From a virus: 47,694 nt of DNA. Shown piece after piece: positions 1 to 7,943 of this stretch (the stretch's first letter is position 1; every line of letters starts with the position of its first letter). The notes beneath the pieces were generated by a model. The model saw nothing but the letters and a program-made list of their open reading frames with translations. It searched no databases and was not told the origin of the DNA. The position numbers and the translations under genes are program-made. The DNA is taken from positions 1 to 47,694 of the IMG/VR virus record IMGVR_UViG_3300031659_000020. The stretch is one strand, 5' to 3'.

Positions 1-1254
1 CACAAATAAAACAAGAGAACCACCGGCAGAACCTCTACCTGCACCTGTTGCTCCACCTACTTTATATACAAAGTTGTTTAGCAGATCATCTAAAATAAGG
101 AAGTAGTCAATAAATCCTTTTGATTTTATAATATCCAATTCATATTTTAATCTGTCTGTATATTCCTTGTTATCTTTAGGTAGCAAACCGTTGCCTATTT
201 TCTCAACCCATTTGACTTTAAGCTTTTCCATAAATTCAGTTTCACTCTGCTGCTTATCTTCGTGATACTTTGGAAAGTTATCTGGATATTTAGGTAGTTC
301 TATATTTACTTTGTCGTTTATTTCAAACGTAGAGTCTATTGCCAGTTCAAGGAACTTCTTATCCATTCCACATTTTTCTGCTTCAGCATAAATCTCATCT
401 ATTTCTTTTATATATAGGGAGTGTACACTATAAAACCAATCTTCTACTGGATATGATTCTACTGTTTCACGCTGACGTATTACGTATAATAAGTATTGTA
501 TGTACCAATCGTCTTTATTTGCATAGTGATAATCTAAAGAAAACACTGGCTTGATCCCTGTCTTTTCGTATACTTTATGGTAAAAATTGTTACATTGCAT
601 TTGCATATCCAGATTATTTAATTGGATTTCCAAATAAAAATCGTCACCGAACTTATCTCTGTACTTCTTGATAAGCTTTAATGCTTCTACTTCGTTGCCA
701 GCTAATATGTATTGATTCCACTTTGACTGCAGACAGCCTGTTGTAATTATATTGTTTTCGTCTAAAGTATTATATACCTTCTCCATACTTGACAAAGGCT
801 TTCTGTAAAACGTATCAAAGCTAGCGTTTGAAACTTTCAATATGTTTTTGACACCTTCATAGTTTTTAGAATAAACTAATGTATGATTGTTTGCTGCTGC
901 TGATTTATCTAGATGTTCACCAGCATCACCTATTACATCAGTTGAGCCTTTTTTAAGATCTAGAAACTTCGCATGATCACTATGATATAAATCATTTGTG
1001 TACAGCTCACACCCTATAATTGGATTGAGATTGTTTTCTTTTGCTTGTGTATAAAACTTAGAAAAAGAAGACATATTACCATGTTCAGTTAATGATATCC
1101 CTGGTGCACCAACCTCTTTTGCACGAGTCATTATGTCTTCAATCTTTGTTACGCCGTCTCCTTGAGAATAAGTTGAGTGGCCGTGCAAAGGAACATAGTT
1201 TGTAAATTTATTTCCTGTTTTATACTTTAATTTTAAGTCACATTTTTGACACAT
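1..1254 (-). CDS. dnaE: DNA polymerase III alpha subunit-like (DnaE family), N-terminal 418 codons, truncated by window edge
   Basis: This frame stays open from an ATG at 1254 to base 1, so only the N-terminal part is visible. It starts with a PHP domain: residues 24-26 are HGH, followed by STYSQGDG, and later LTEHGNMSS matches the PHP metal-site motif of bacterial DnaE proteins. A DYHY motif follows further on. The last visible codons read GAGRGSAGGSLV, the start of the DnaE palm domain. The HxH and EH ligands lost in E. coli DnaE are present, so the PHP domain may be active. AAAGG lies about 8 nt before the ATG, with a bipartite early promoter upstream. The role inferred is replicative polymerase of family C. 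A family A polymerase domain is also encoded in the window. Confidence 0.88.
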   Translation of the reverse strand, partial: MCQKCDLKLKYKTGNKFTNYVPLHGHSTYSQGDGVTKIEDIMTRAKEVGAPGISLTEHGNMSSFSKFYTQAKENNLNPIIGCELYTNDLYHSDHAKFLDLKKGSTDVIGDAGEHLDKSAAANNHTLVYSKNYEGVKNILKVSNASFDTFYRKPLSSMEKVYNTLDENNIITTGCLQSKWNQYILAGNEVEALKLIKKYRDKFGDDFYLEIQLNNLDMQMQCNNFYHKVYEKTGIKPVFSLDYHYANKDDWYIQYLLYVIRQRETVESYPVEDWFYSVHSLYIKEIDEIYAEAEKCGMDKKFLELAIDSTFEINDKVNIELPKYPDNFPKYHEDKQQSETEFMEKLKVKWVEKIGNGLLPKDNKEYTDRLKYELDIIKSKGFIDYFLILDDLLNNFVYKVGGATGAGRGSAGGSLVLFV

Positions 1255-1275
1255 ATTTTACCTTTTTTATTTTAT

Positions 1276-1309
1276 ATTATAATATAACTATTTTTTGTGA
1301 GATATGAAA
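1276..1309 (-). promoter_or_regulatory. Candidate early/middle promoter for dnaE-like gene
   Basis: On the minus strand TTTCATATCTC is followed after exactly 8 nt by TAGTTATATTATA. This is the leftmost copy of a bipartite element seen eight times in the window. It lies in the gap between the TS-like gene and the polymerase ATG. Confidence 0.6.
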
Positions 1310-1338
1310 GGATTTAGCAGAGTAATTACAAAAAGTTA

Positions 1339-1851
1339 TTAACAGAATGTAATTGGTGTCGTACCTCTCATTACCGTTGTTTCAAATTCCTTCTGAAACC
1401 TATGTAGAGATGTGATGTGGACGTATATCTTTCCAAACTTATATTCTGGCCAGCAAGTTAGGAGTGCACACATAACCATCATGTATGTCTGGTTGTCATA
1501 ACAGAAGTTCTTATCAAAGTTTTGACTTCTTACAAAAACATGCATATCTATCTTGCCATCTCTACATATTGTCTGTATTGTTGATAAACATGCTGCTAGA
1601 GTTGGGTCATCTTGATATGACTTGTGGAGTACGCATTGTCTGGAAGTAATTATCTTAGATTCACATATACTAAGCATCTCTTCTATGATTTCGTTTCTTT
1701 CAACTTCGTCACCTATCAAAGCAGGTGGTATTTTTCTGCTCACAAAGTCTGTATCTACTTCAATTTCATAATTGAAATTATAAATTTCTTTATATGTGGA
1801 ACATTCTTGTTTGTTTAACAGGCTTTGTATTTTCTTTATTAGTTTTTTCAT
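1339..1851 (-). CDS. Miniature thymidylate synthase / dCMP hydroxymethylase-like protein
   Basis: The 170-residue product aligns without gaps to the thymidylate synthase core. Relative to E. coli TS, the SR of the phosphate site, the catalytic Cys146 (in LAAC), Gln151, Asp156-Gly157-Lys158, Arg166-Ser167 and His207 are all matched at correct spacing. The Asn177 position, which selects the pyrimidine base, is Asp, as in T4 dCMP hydroxymethylase. The His after the catalytic Cys is Leu. The protein is far shorter than a normal TS (about 264 residues) and lacks N-terminal and C-terminal segments. Family membership is well supported. Activity and substrate are inference. It overlaps the upstream RmlD-like gene by 62 nt, and no Shine-Dalgarno is visible, so the start is uncertain. 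Confidence 0.65.
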   Translation of the reverse strand: MKKLIKKIQSLLNKQECSTYKEIYNFNYEIEVDTDFVSRKIPPALIGDEVERNEIIEEMLSICESKIITSRQCVLHKSYQDDPTLAACLSTIQTICRDGKIDMHVFVRSQNFDKNFCYDNQTYMMVMCALLTCWPEYKFGKIYVHITSLHRFQKEFETTVMRGTTPITFC

Positions 1852-2854
1852 AGTGCTTTGCTATTGATAAATATGTTTTTGTTATACCTTCTCTTGAATT
1901 CATAGCGTCAGCTGATAAATTATAATGTCGGTACAGTTCGTAAAAGTTTTTAGATTTTCCATTGTGACGGGCTAGATAGTCACCATCAGCTTTTATATTT
2001 ATATGCTCTGTTAAATCCTTGCAGCCCGTTACTTCCTCTATGAGATATAAATAGTTTTTGAACGCCATTGGTCTATCTTTACTTATAATAAAATCTTTAC
2101 CCCAGCCATTATCCATAAGCAAAAGCTGTAAAAACATATCTGCAAAGTATTCGTATCTCATATAATCTTTTTCAATTGCAGGATCAAGTAATACATCAAG
2201 TTTGCCATTTTCGTTAAGTGGGGATAATGTATAAGGTATGCTGTTCATACTACAATACACCTTTTCTGTTATCTTTCTTATCATAGATGAGTTATCGAAT
2301 GGTGCGTCTCCGTAAATAAATACAGGCTTAATAACCATCATATTTTCAGAATCCATAGTCTGCTTTACTGCGAGTTCTCCTGAGTATTTGGATAGACCAT
2401 ATAGTGTTTTAGGATCTATGGCTGCTGACTCATCAAACTCTCCGTTGTTTTTCATATACTCATCAGGATCAAATACTGCAGTTGTTGAAAAGTAAATTAT
2501 CTTGCAGCCTACAGAATTTGCTATGTTGATAAGATTTTGAGTACTTATAATATTTGAGTTCACTGCTTCGTATGAAAAGTCATCACATTTGTCTGTGTTG
2601 ACGTACGCTGCTGTATGTATTATGATGTCATCTTTTGTAAGTCTTTCCATAACTTTATCCAAAACTTTTGTATCTGTTACGTCTACTTCTTTTGGTTTTA
2701 CTAATACACCATTCAGATAGCTAAAGTCGTTTGTGTACTTTGCCAGATCAGAGTTGTCCATAATCTCAAATCTTTCTTGAGTACTTTCGTCTAATGCTTT
2801 TATAATTGATGTGGCTAACATACCACTTTCACCTGTAATAAATAATTTTCTCAT
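1790..2854 (-). CDS. NAD(P)-dependent sugar epimerase/reductase, RmlD-like
   Basis: The 354-residue protein is an extended short-chain dehydrogenase. It opens with a Rossmann glycine motif (TGESGMLA, residues 7-14), then IIHTAAYVNTDKCD, which resembles the RmlD (dTDP-4-dehydrorhamnose reductase) signature, and the catalytic YxxxK as YGLSKYSGEL. The family reduces or epimerises nucleotide-linked sugars. In a phage it could modify host surface sugars or supply a sugar for DNA or virion decoration, but nothing in the sequence decides this. Its C-terminus overlaps the TS-like gene. It lies in the dense nucleotide-metabolism operon that begins at 5927. Confidence 0.75.
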   Translation of the reverse strand: MRKLFITGESGMLATSIIKALDESTQERFEIMDNSDLAKYTNDFSYLNGVLVKPKEVDVTDTKVLDKVMERLTKDDIIIHTAAYVNTDKCDDFSYEAVNSNIISTQNLINIANSVGCKIIYFSTTAVFDPDEYMKNNGEFDESAAIDPKTLYGLSKYSGELAVKQTMDSENMMVIKPVFIYGDAPFDNSSMIRKITEKVYCSMNSIPYTLSPLNENGKLDVLLDPAIEKDYMRYEYFADMFLQLLLMDNGWGKDFIISKDRPMAFKNYLYLIEEVTGCKDLTEHINIKADGDYLARHNGKSKNFYELYRHYNLSADAMNSREGITKTYLSIAKHYEKTNKENTKPVKQTRMFHI

Positions 2855-2862
2855 GATGTTCT

Positions 2863-3270
2863 TTATATTCTTAACGCGGATTCAGCTATCGTATCGTGTG
2901 TCGTATCGATAAGTCTTACTCCAATTCCTATTTCTTCTGCTTTCTTTAATACATCATGGAAAACAGATCTGTGATTTTTCCAATCTTTGATATCTAAATC
3001 CATTTCATTGTGCAAGATAAATCTTTCTTTTACCATTTCGTATGAACAGTCTGTAAAGTAAAATTCTTCACCTAAATTATATGCCAGCTTCCACTTTGCA
3101 AGAAACCAGGACTCATCTATATCTCTACTATATAATCTTGAATATACTATTTGAGATAAAAATGATCTTACATAGACCATAGCCGTCCCTTCTGAGTTGC
3201 GTACTACTTCTCTACGTATAGAGTCCTTCCCTGTTTTATCAGGGCCATCAATGTGTATTATTCTTGCCAT
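2863..3270 (-). CDS. P-loop nucleotide kinase-like protein (thymidylate kinase-like)
   Basis: The 135-residue protein begins with a strand and P-loop IDGPDKTGKDS (GxxxxGKDS, residues 8-18), the Walker A form seen in thymidylate and deoxynucleoside kinases. It is shorter than a typical dTMP kinase (about 200 residues). A lid or DRY/DRH-type motif is not obvious, although FTDCSYEMVKERF may occupy that place. Neighbours are dUTPase, a MazG-HAD protein and a TS-like protein, so phosphorylation of a dNMP, possibly a modified one, is a reasonable inference. It overlaps the preceding gene by 13 nt. Confidence 0.55.
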   Translation of the reverse strand: MARIIHIDGPDKTGKDSIRREVVRNSEGTAMVYVRSFLSQIVYSRLYSRDIDESWFLAKWKLAYNLGEEFYFTDCSYEMVKERFILHNEMDLDIKDWKNHRSVFHDVLKKAEEIGIGVRLIDTTHDTIAESALRI

Positions 3271-3620
3271 ATCTGCATCTGTGTTGTTATAAATTGTAAC
3301 TGCTTTACTTCTACTTTACCGAATACTAGTACTTTATTATATAAAAGCATATCGAAGTCTGTCTTTCTATGTAAATCAAACATATCTTCTGCTGTTGCCA
3401 TAACATCAAACGATCTGCATAGATCTTGTAGAGGTATACAGCAAACGAATTCGTTGCCCGTTTCTTTAACTAAAGAATAACCCCAATGATCTCCAATAAA
3501 AGACTTTGTCTGTATTGTGTCTTCGACGAGAGATTCCCAAAACTTTATCTCCTGCTTTGCTGCTGGGTTTTCATAGAAACATAATGTAAGTTTAATTTCC
3601 TGTACTACCAAATCCACCAT
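3258..3620 (-). CDS. Hypothetical protein in nucleotide operon
   Basis: I do not recognise this 120-residue protein. It is mixed alpha/beta with an acidic, aromatic-rich composition and no signal peptide or membrane segment. It overlaps the dUTPase gene by 29 nt at its start and the kinase-like gene by 13 nt at its end. It is therefore probably translated as part of the same polycistronic message and may act in the same dNTP pathway. Confidence 0.6.
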   Translation of the reverse strand: MVDLVVQEIKLTLCFYENPAAKQEIKFWESLVEDTIQTKSFIGDHWGYSLVKETGNEFVCCIPLQDLCRSFDVMATAEDMFDLHRKTDFDMLLYNKVLVFGKVEVKQLQFITTQMQIWQE

Positions 3621-4053
3621 CTCCTCTGTCTGTGTCGCTTAACTCGTCAACTTCTTCAAATTCAAAGCTGGGCACAGGCATAATAATAATCTGACCGACT
3701 CTTTCTCCTCGACTATATATTCCAGGGTAAGCTGTGCATACAGACTTTCTAAATCTTAATTTAATTGGGCCTCTATAACCAGAGTCTACAACACCTACGC
3801 TGTTTGCAAGTAGTAAATCTGTTTTAGAAACTGAGCTTCTAGGGAATAAATAACCTACGAAACCTTCTGGTATCTCCATAGATAAACCAGTATCGTATTC
3901 TATATATTTCTCAGACTTTGTAGAAAATCCTTCTTCGTCTTTGTTGTATTTTGTGCTTACTGATACAGATGTTAAATCCATACCTGCGTCTCCCTGCTTA
4001 GCATACGTTGGTATTACTGCGTCGGGATGTAGTTTTTTAATCTTTATTTTCAT
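3592..4053 (-). CDS. dut: Deoxyuridine triphosphate nucleotidohydrolase (dUTPase)
   Basis: All five motifs of the trimeric dUTPase family are present in order in 153 residues: AGMDL, PRSSVSK, GVVDSGYRGPI, RGERVGQII and the C-terminal RGDGGFGSTG. The length is normal. The enzyme hydrolyses dUTP to dUMP and pyrophosphate, keeping uracil out of DNA and feeding dUMP to thymidylate synthesis. It overlaps the MazG-HAD gene by 17 nt and the following unknown gene by 29 nt. It would act together with the reductase, MazG-HAD and TS-like proteins encoded nearby. Confidence 0.96.
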   Translation of the reverse strand: MKIKIKKLHPDAVIPTYAKQGDAGMDLTSVSVSTKYNKDEEGFSTKSEKYIEYDTGLSMEIPEGFVGYLFPRSSVSKTDLLLANSVGVVDSGYRGPIKLRFRKSVCTAYPGIYSRGERVGQIIIMPVPSFEFEEVDELSDTDRGDGGFGSTGN

Positions 4054-4984
4054 GTTTGTATATTACCTCTATTATGTTTCCGTTAATTGTTTCTATTCCT
4101 TCGTTAAGCTTTCTATCAAGCGTTTTTTGATCATACAAATCTAAGTTCTTTCTTAGATATACCTTGAACCCACTATCATGTAACTTGTTTGCATTCGTTA
4201 TATCATCGTCTACACAAAATGCTACCTGATTAGGATCAAAGTTATTTATAATATATTTTTCTTTTTCTTCGTCAAATACTATTGCATCATAACATATCCC
4301 GTTGTCTTTAAGCCACTTAAGAGTGTCTGAATATATTCTAAAGTATTTTTTATAAGGTCTTGCTGTAAGTAAAACAACATTATATTTTTCACATGTTCTG
4401 CTCATAAATTCTTTTACACCAATTAGTACATCAAGCTGTGATTTTATTCCACAAGTTCTGTATTCAGATTTTATCTTGTACTGCTCTTTTTTTCCTACCT
4501 TCTGTTTGAATTCGCTGAGAGATCTATAGCCTGCCCACTTTAAAAAACCACCTGGCCATTCCGCAAGCACACCGTCTATATCTATAAATGCTATCTGTTT
4601 TTCAGATGCCTTTATTTTCTCCATAACCTCTTCCTGGTTAAACTTTGCTTCAACTACATTTGATTTATCTATAAACTTTTCGTATAACTCATCTACGCCA
4701 AAGCCGTTAAGCTGTATGATTCCAAATAAGTATTTTAATACGTCAACGCATTCTTCTAATACATTGTCATTTATATCCTCTGTGTTTTTGGAGGTGTGCA
4801 TTTTCCAGTCTATCTCATCCAGTACTTCATACACCTCTTTAGACAGCGCTAGAACGTACTCCTTGTTCCACTTTATCTTGAGCTCCTTATCATTACGGAC
4901 TTCACTTACGGTTAGACCCTGTTTTTTAAAAAACTTTTCCGTGAATGCCTCCTGTATCTTAAATATTTCTGTTAGCTTATCCAT
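4037..4984 (-). CDS. MazG-like pyrophosphohydrolase fused to HAD-family (deoxy)nucleotidase
   Basis: The 315-residue protein has two parts. Residues 1-120 are helical and carry the MazG/all-alpha NTP pyrophosphatase signature (KEVYEVLDEIDW, then LEECVDVLKY, the ExxxE and ExxD metal ligands). From about residue 131 a HAD domain begins: FIDIDGVLAEW (DxDGV nucleophile motif), VVLLTARP, and CVDDDITNANKLHD near the end (acidic motif IV), resembling phage 5'-deoxynucleotidases. The combination would turn a dNTP into a dNMP and then a nucleoside. It shares the ATGGATAA overlap with the FAD gene, which implies coupled translation. The exact substrate is unknown. Confidence 0.82.
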   Translation of the reverse strand: MDKLTEIFKIQEAFTEKFFKKQGLTVSEVRNDKELKIKWNKEYVLALSKEVYEVLDEIDWKMHTSKNTEDINDNVLEECVDVLKYLFGIIQLNGFGVDELYEKFIDKSNVVEAKFNQEEVMEKIKASEKQIAFIDIDGVLAEWPGGFLKWAGYRSLSEFKQKVGKKEQYKIKSEYRTCGIKSQLDVLIGVKEFMSRTCEKYNVVLLTARPYKKYFRIYSDTLKWLKDNGICYDAIVFDEEKEKYIINNFDPNQVAFCVDDDITNANKLHDSGFKVYLRKNLDLYDQKTLDRKLNEGIETINGNIIEVIYKHENKD

Positions 4985-5927
4985 TATCTTTCCATTCTTT
5001 TACTTTGTCTAAAACTTCATTAGCTTTAACCTTGTGGCTCCACTCTGCAAATCTACCTAGCATTGTTATGCCGCTTATAGATTCAATATCTTCGCTGTTT
5101 GTTATCTGAATAGGTATATCTTCGAACTTCATATCTATTTTGTTTCCCTGTATAGAGTCTCCTTCGATTGGAGCTGTTGATTCATATACCATATAATCTC
5201 TAAAGTATGTACACCTTGTCCAGTCTGCTTCTATAGAATATATGTAATCATAAAAAGTAGAAGGGTGGCCATTTTTCATAGCATCGTCAACTGAAAAACC
5301 ATATTCGCATTTGTAAAAGCTTTTTCTAGATGTTGACAGATCAAACTTCCATTTCTCGCACTCGCTTTCAACTTGAGGACATACTTCTTTTAATATATTA
5401 AGATTTAGTGTGTTAACTATATTACCATAAGCAGATGATTTACCGTCAGTAAACTCGATTCTCATAATCTCTGTATCTATAGATTTTACAGAGGTTCTTA
5501 TAAGCTGGTCTCTACCTTCTATTATTTCAAGAAGTTTTTTAAACAACTCCTTGTAACTATCTTCTCCATAATCTCCGAATTCAACGTGAGTAATCTCCGT
5601 CTTGCCTTCTGAAAGATGGCTTCCTTCGCTGGACTTGCCTCTTGTTCTGAGACTATACTTTTTCCTGAATTCATCATCAGGAGTGTCATAGACACCATCT
5701 TTATCATGATATCCTATTACTGCATGTTCTATCTTTATTTCTAAATCTGGGAATATTTCTTTTGCAAACCATTTCATTTGAGATGTAGCCTGCAGTAATC
5801 TAGGGCCTGGTATAAATGGCATATTCAATTGACCTAAAGGGTTTTCATCTATTACTTTGTAGTCTTTATTATAATATGCTGCAATAAGTCCTGCAGGTCC
5901 TGCGCCTAATATGTAGTTCTGTTTCAT
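4977..5927 (-). CDS. FAD-dependent oxidoreductase-like protein
   Basis: The 316-residue product starts with a Rossmann dinucleotide motif (ILGAGPAGLIAAYY, GxGxxG at residues 8-13). It ends with GITMLGRFAEWSHKVKANEV, which resembles the C-terminal FAD-contacting segment of amine-oxidase and UDP-galactopyranose-mutase-like flavoproteins. The middle is unrecognised. FAD binding is well supported, the reaction is not. It is the first gene of the operon running down to the TS-like gene, with AAAAGG before the ATG and an early bipartite promoter just upstream. Possible roles include base or sugar modification. I cannot choose between them. Confidence 0.7.
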   Translation of the reverse strand: MKQNYILGAGPAGLIAAYYNKDYKVIDENPLGQLNMPFIPGPRLLQATSQMKWFAKEIFPDLEIKIEHAVIGYHDKDGVYDTPDDEFRKKYSLRTRGKSSEGSHLSEGKTEITHVEFGDYGEDSYKELFKKLLEIIEGRDQLIRTSVKSIDTEIMRIEFTDGKSSAYGNIVNTLNLNILKEVCPQVESECEKWKFDLSTSRKSFYKCEYGFSVDDAMKNGHPSTFYDYIYSIEADWTRCTYFRDYMVYESTAPIEGDSIQGNKIDMKFEDIPIQITNSEDIESISGITMLGRFAEWSHKVKANEVLDKVKEWKDNG

Positions 5928-5945
5928 GTTGTAACCTTTTATTTA

Positions 5946-5980
5946 TATCTAATATAACAATTTTTTCTGACATATGAAAA
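5946..5980 (-). promoter_or_regulatory. Candidate early/middle promoter of the nucleotide operon
   Basis: Minus-strand TTTTCATATGTC is followed after exactly 8 nt by TTGTTATATTAGATA, about 20 nt before the ATG of the FAD gene. It is one of the best copies of the bipartite element. Confidence 0.7.
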
Positions 5981-6007
5981 TTTATTTCTTGTTTTGTTCA
6001 GCTGATG

Positions 6008-7867
6008 CTAACTAATCTCACAGCTACCTCCTGCACAGGCAAGTTCACCTGAAAGGTTAGTATCATCTTCTAGCTCAACTATCTTAGATAAATCTACGCT
6101 GGTCAAAGTTTTCATTAGTTCTTCGTATCTTTCTTCTGTGATATCTTCAAATGGAGCCTGTGTATATGTCCCTCCGTTGTATGGTAATACAGAAAGTCCA
6201 TTATAGCTGTTTCTGTTTTCCCACATCCACTTTCCAGCAAGAGACCACTGGTCTTCTTTAAGTGATATAGTTGCAGAAACGTTATGAGTATTTGATCCAT
6301 TTCTGTGGCCTGGTGTAACCCACTCTGCTGCAACTTTCTTTACTCTTTCTAAAATCTGGAATGGAGATTCTGTTCTCAGTATAGATCCTTCAGGGGATTT
6401 TTGTGGTACTGATATAACAGCTGTATCATGTGGTCTGAAATATTCATCTTCAACTAACTCTGGATGGTTGTTTGCTAGATAGTTATATATTGACTCGTTC
6501 TTTCCAACTCTAATTCTTCGTATATAATAATCGTTGTGCCATGCGTGTATGCCAGAACTTGTACCTAGCACTAGTGATGTTGTACCTGCAGGTTTTACAG
6601 TAGTTGTTCTAGCTGATTTATTTATTCCTATTATCTTAGCCACTCTTGTGTTTTCCCTCTTAACAATACTTGCAGCTGATTTCATGTCATAGCCTAGCAC
6701 TACGCCCGAACCTATCCCTGTCATCGATACTCCAATCAAAGCATCTTTTTCAGTAGTATCTCTCCATATATCTCTTAAATAATGAAAGTTAGTATAACCC
6801 GCTTGAAGCGTTCCGACAAATGCTGCAGCTTTTACTCTTTCATTTAAATCTTCTTGAGATTCTATATTAGATACATTCACTTCACACAAATTACAAAACT
6901 GATTTGGTCTTAAAGCGATCTCACAGCATGGGTTAGTTCCCCAATCTTTATCATTGTTTAAATATATTCCAGGCTCTCCTGCGTTTGATAGCTCAACTCT
7001 CTTCCAAAGATCCATAAAGAATTCTTCAGTGATTTTGTGTCTCATTAAACAAGCGGAGTTGTTTGCTCGTCCACGCTGTGGATTCTTTTCCCACCAGTCA
7101 CCTGACTTGCAGCTAATCATCTGTTCATCATCTGCATTAAACAAAGCAATTAGTGCAGCTCTTCTAATACCACCTGCTAAGACTGCGTCTGCAATATGAC
7201 AAATAATATCATGAGCTTCAAGAGTTGTGAGTTTGTCTCCGGTTTCTTTAGATTCCAGTATGCCTGTAAGTTTCAATATACATTCTTTAAGTGGCTGTGG
7301 GCCTGGAGCTTTACCGCCTGATGTAACTAATGTCGCACCTTTAGGTCTTACGTCAGAATAATCGAATTCTATTCTACTGTTAGTACCATTCATATAAGAT
7401 TTCATAAGAACTTTAATCGCATCAGCCCAGCCTTCAATTGAATCGCCAATTAAAAATCTTCGCTTTCTTTTAGGGTAAGGTTTTTGAATGACAGGCAGCT
7501 TGGTAACATGATGTCTTTGTACAGAATACCCAACTCCCGTTCCACCTAGCAATAAAAACATAGTTTCGCTAAATGCGTCTACTGAGTCTATAGGTAGATA
7601 CGCACAGTTATAAATTCTGTTAGGAGATATTTCAATTGGCTTTCCGCCGAACTGCAAGCTACGCATCGAAGGGAGTATTTTTTTGTCATATACTAACTTA
7701 TATTTTTCGTCTATTTCGTCTTTCAACATAGGGAATTTCTTCTTGTGCATCTGCTTGTTTCTTGTAACTAACTCTTCCCAAGTTTCTCTTCTGTTCAACT
7801 CTGGTACATATTTTGCATACTTCATATGTACTGTAATTTCTGATAATATTTGATTTGATACTTCCAT
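6008..7867 (-). CDS. nrdJ: Ribonucleoside-triphosphate reductase, class II (adenosylcobalamin-dependent), monomeric type
   Basis: The 619-residue protein has the class II reductase layout. YNCAYLPID carries one active-site Cys, LLGGTGVGYSVQ follows at about residue 107, and NPCCEIALRPNQFCNLCEVN carries the thiyl-radical Cys, the catalytic Glu and the second redox Cys. The C-terminal CAGGSC is the swinging cysteine pair. It most resembles the single-chain B12-dependent enzyme of Lactobacillus leichmannii, and no small subunit is nearby. It supplies dNTPs and would depend on host or environmental cobalamin. AAAGGGGA lies 6 nt before the ATG. Upstream are a late-type box and a hairpin rather than the early element. 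Confidence 0.92.
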   Translation of the reverse strand: MEVSNQILSEITVHMKYAKYVPELNRRETWEELVTRNKQMHKKKFPMLKDEIDEKYKLVYDKKILPSMRSLQFGGKPIEISPNRIYNCAYLPIDSVDAFSETMFLLLGGTGVGYSVQRHHVTKLPVIQKPYPKRKRRFLIGDSIEGWADAIKVLMKSYMNGTNSRIEFDYSDVRPKGATLVTSGGKAPGPQPLKECILKLTGILESKETGDKLTTLEAHDIICHIADAVLAGGIRRAALIALFNADDEQMISCKSGDWWEKNPQRGRANNSACLMRHKITEEFFMDLWKRVELSNAGEPGIYLNNDKDWGTNPCCEIALRPNQFCNLCEVNVSNIESQEDLNERVKAAAFVGTLQAGYTNFHYLRDIWRDTTEKDALIGVSMTGIGSGVVLGYDMKSAASIVKRENTRVAKIIGINKSARTTTVKPAGTTSLVLGTSSGIHAWHNDYYIRRIRVGKNESIYNYLANNHPELVEDEYFRPHDTAVISVPQKSPEGSILRTESPFQILERVKKVAAEWVTPGHRNGSNTHNVSATISLKEDQWSLAGKWMWENRNSYNGLSVLPYNGGTYTQAPFEDITEERYEELMKTLTSVDLSKIVELEDDTNLSGELACAGGSCEIS

Positions 7868-7909
7868 TCTGTCCCCTTTATTGATTTCTTATCTGCTCTG
7901 ACTAAATAC

Positions 7910-7926
7910 GCCAACCTTGAGTTGGC
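7910..7926 (-). other. Hairpin in the leader of the reductase gene
   Basis: GCCAAC and GTTGGC form a 6-bp stem with loop TCAAG, between the promoter-like box and the start codon. No T-run follows, so it is more likely a leader structure than a terminator. Confidence 0.4.
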
Positions 7927-7933
7927 ATTCTAG

Positions 7934-7943
7934 TATAAATATA
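7934..7943 (-). promoter_or_regulatory. Late-type box upstream of nrdJ
   Basis: The minus strand reads TATATTTATA, 66 nt before the reductase ATG and directly after the helicase stop codon. It matches the box family found before structural genes and is unexpected before a nucleotide gene. Confidence 0.45.
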
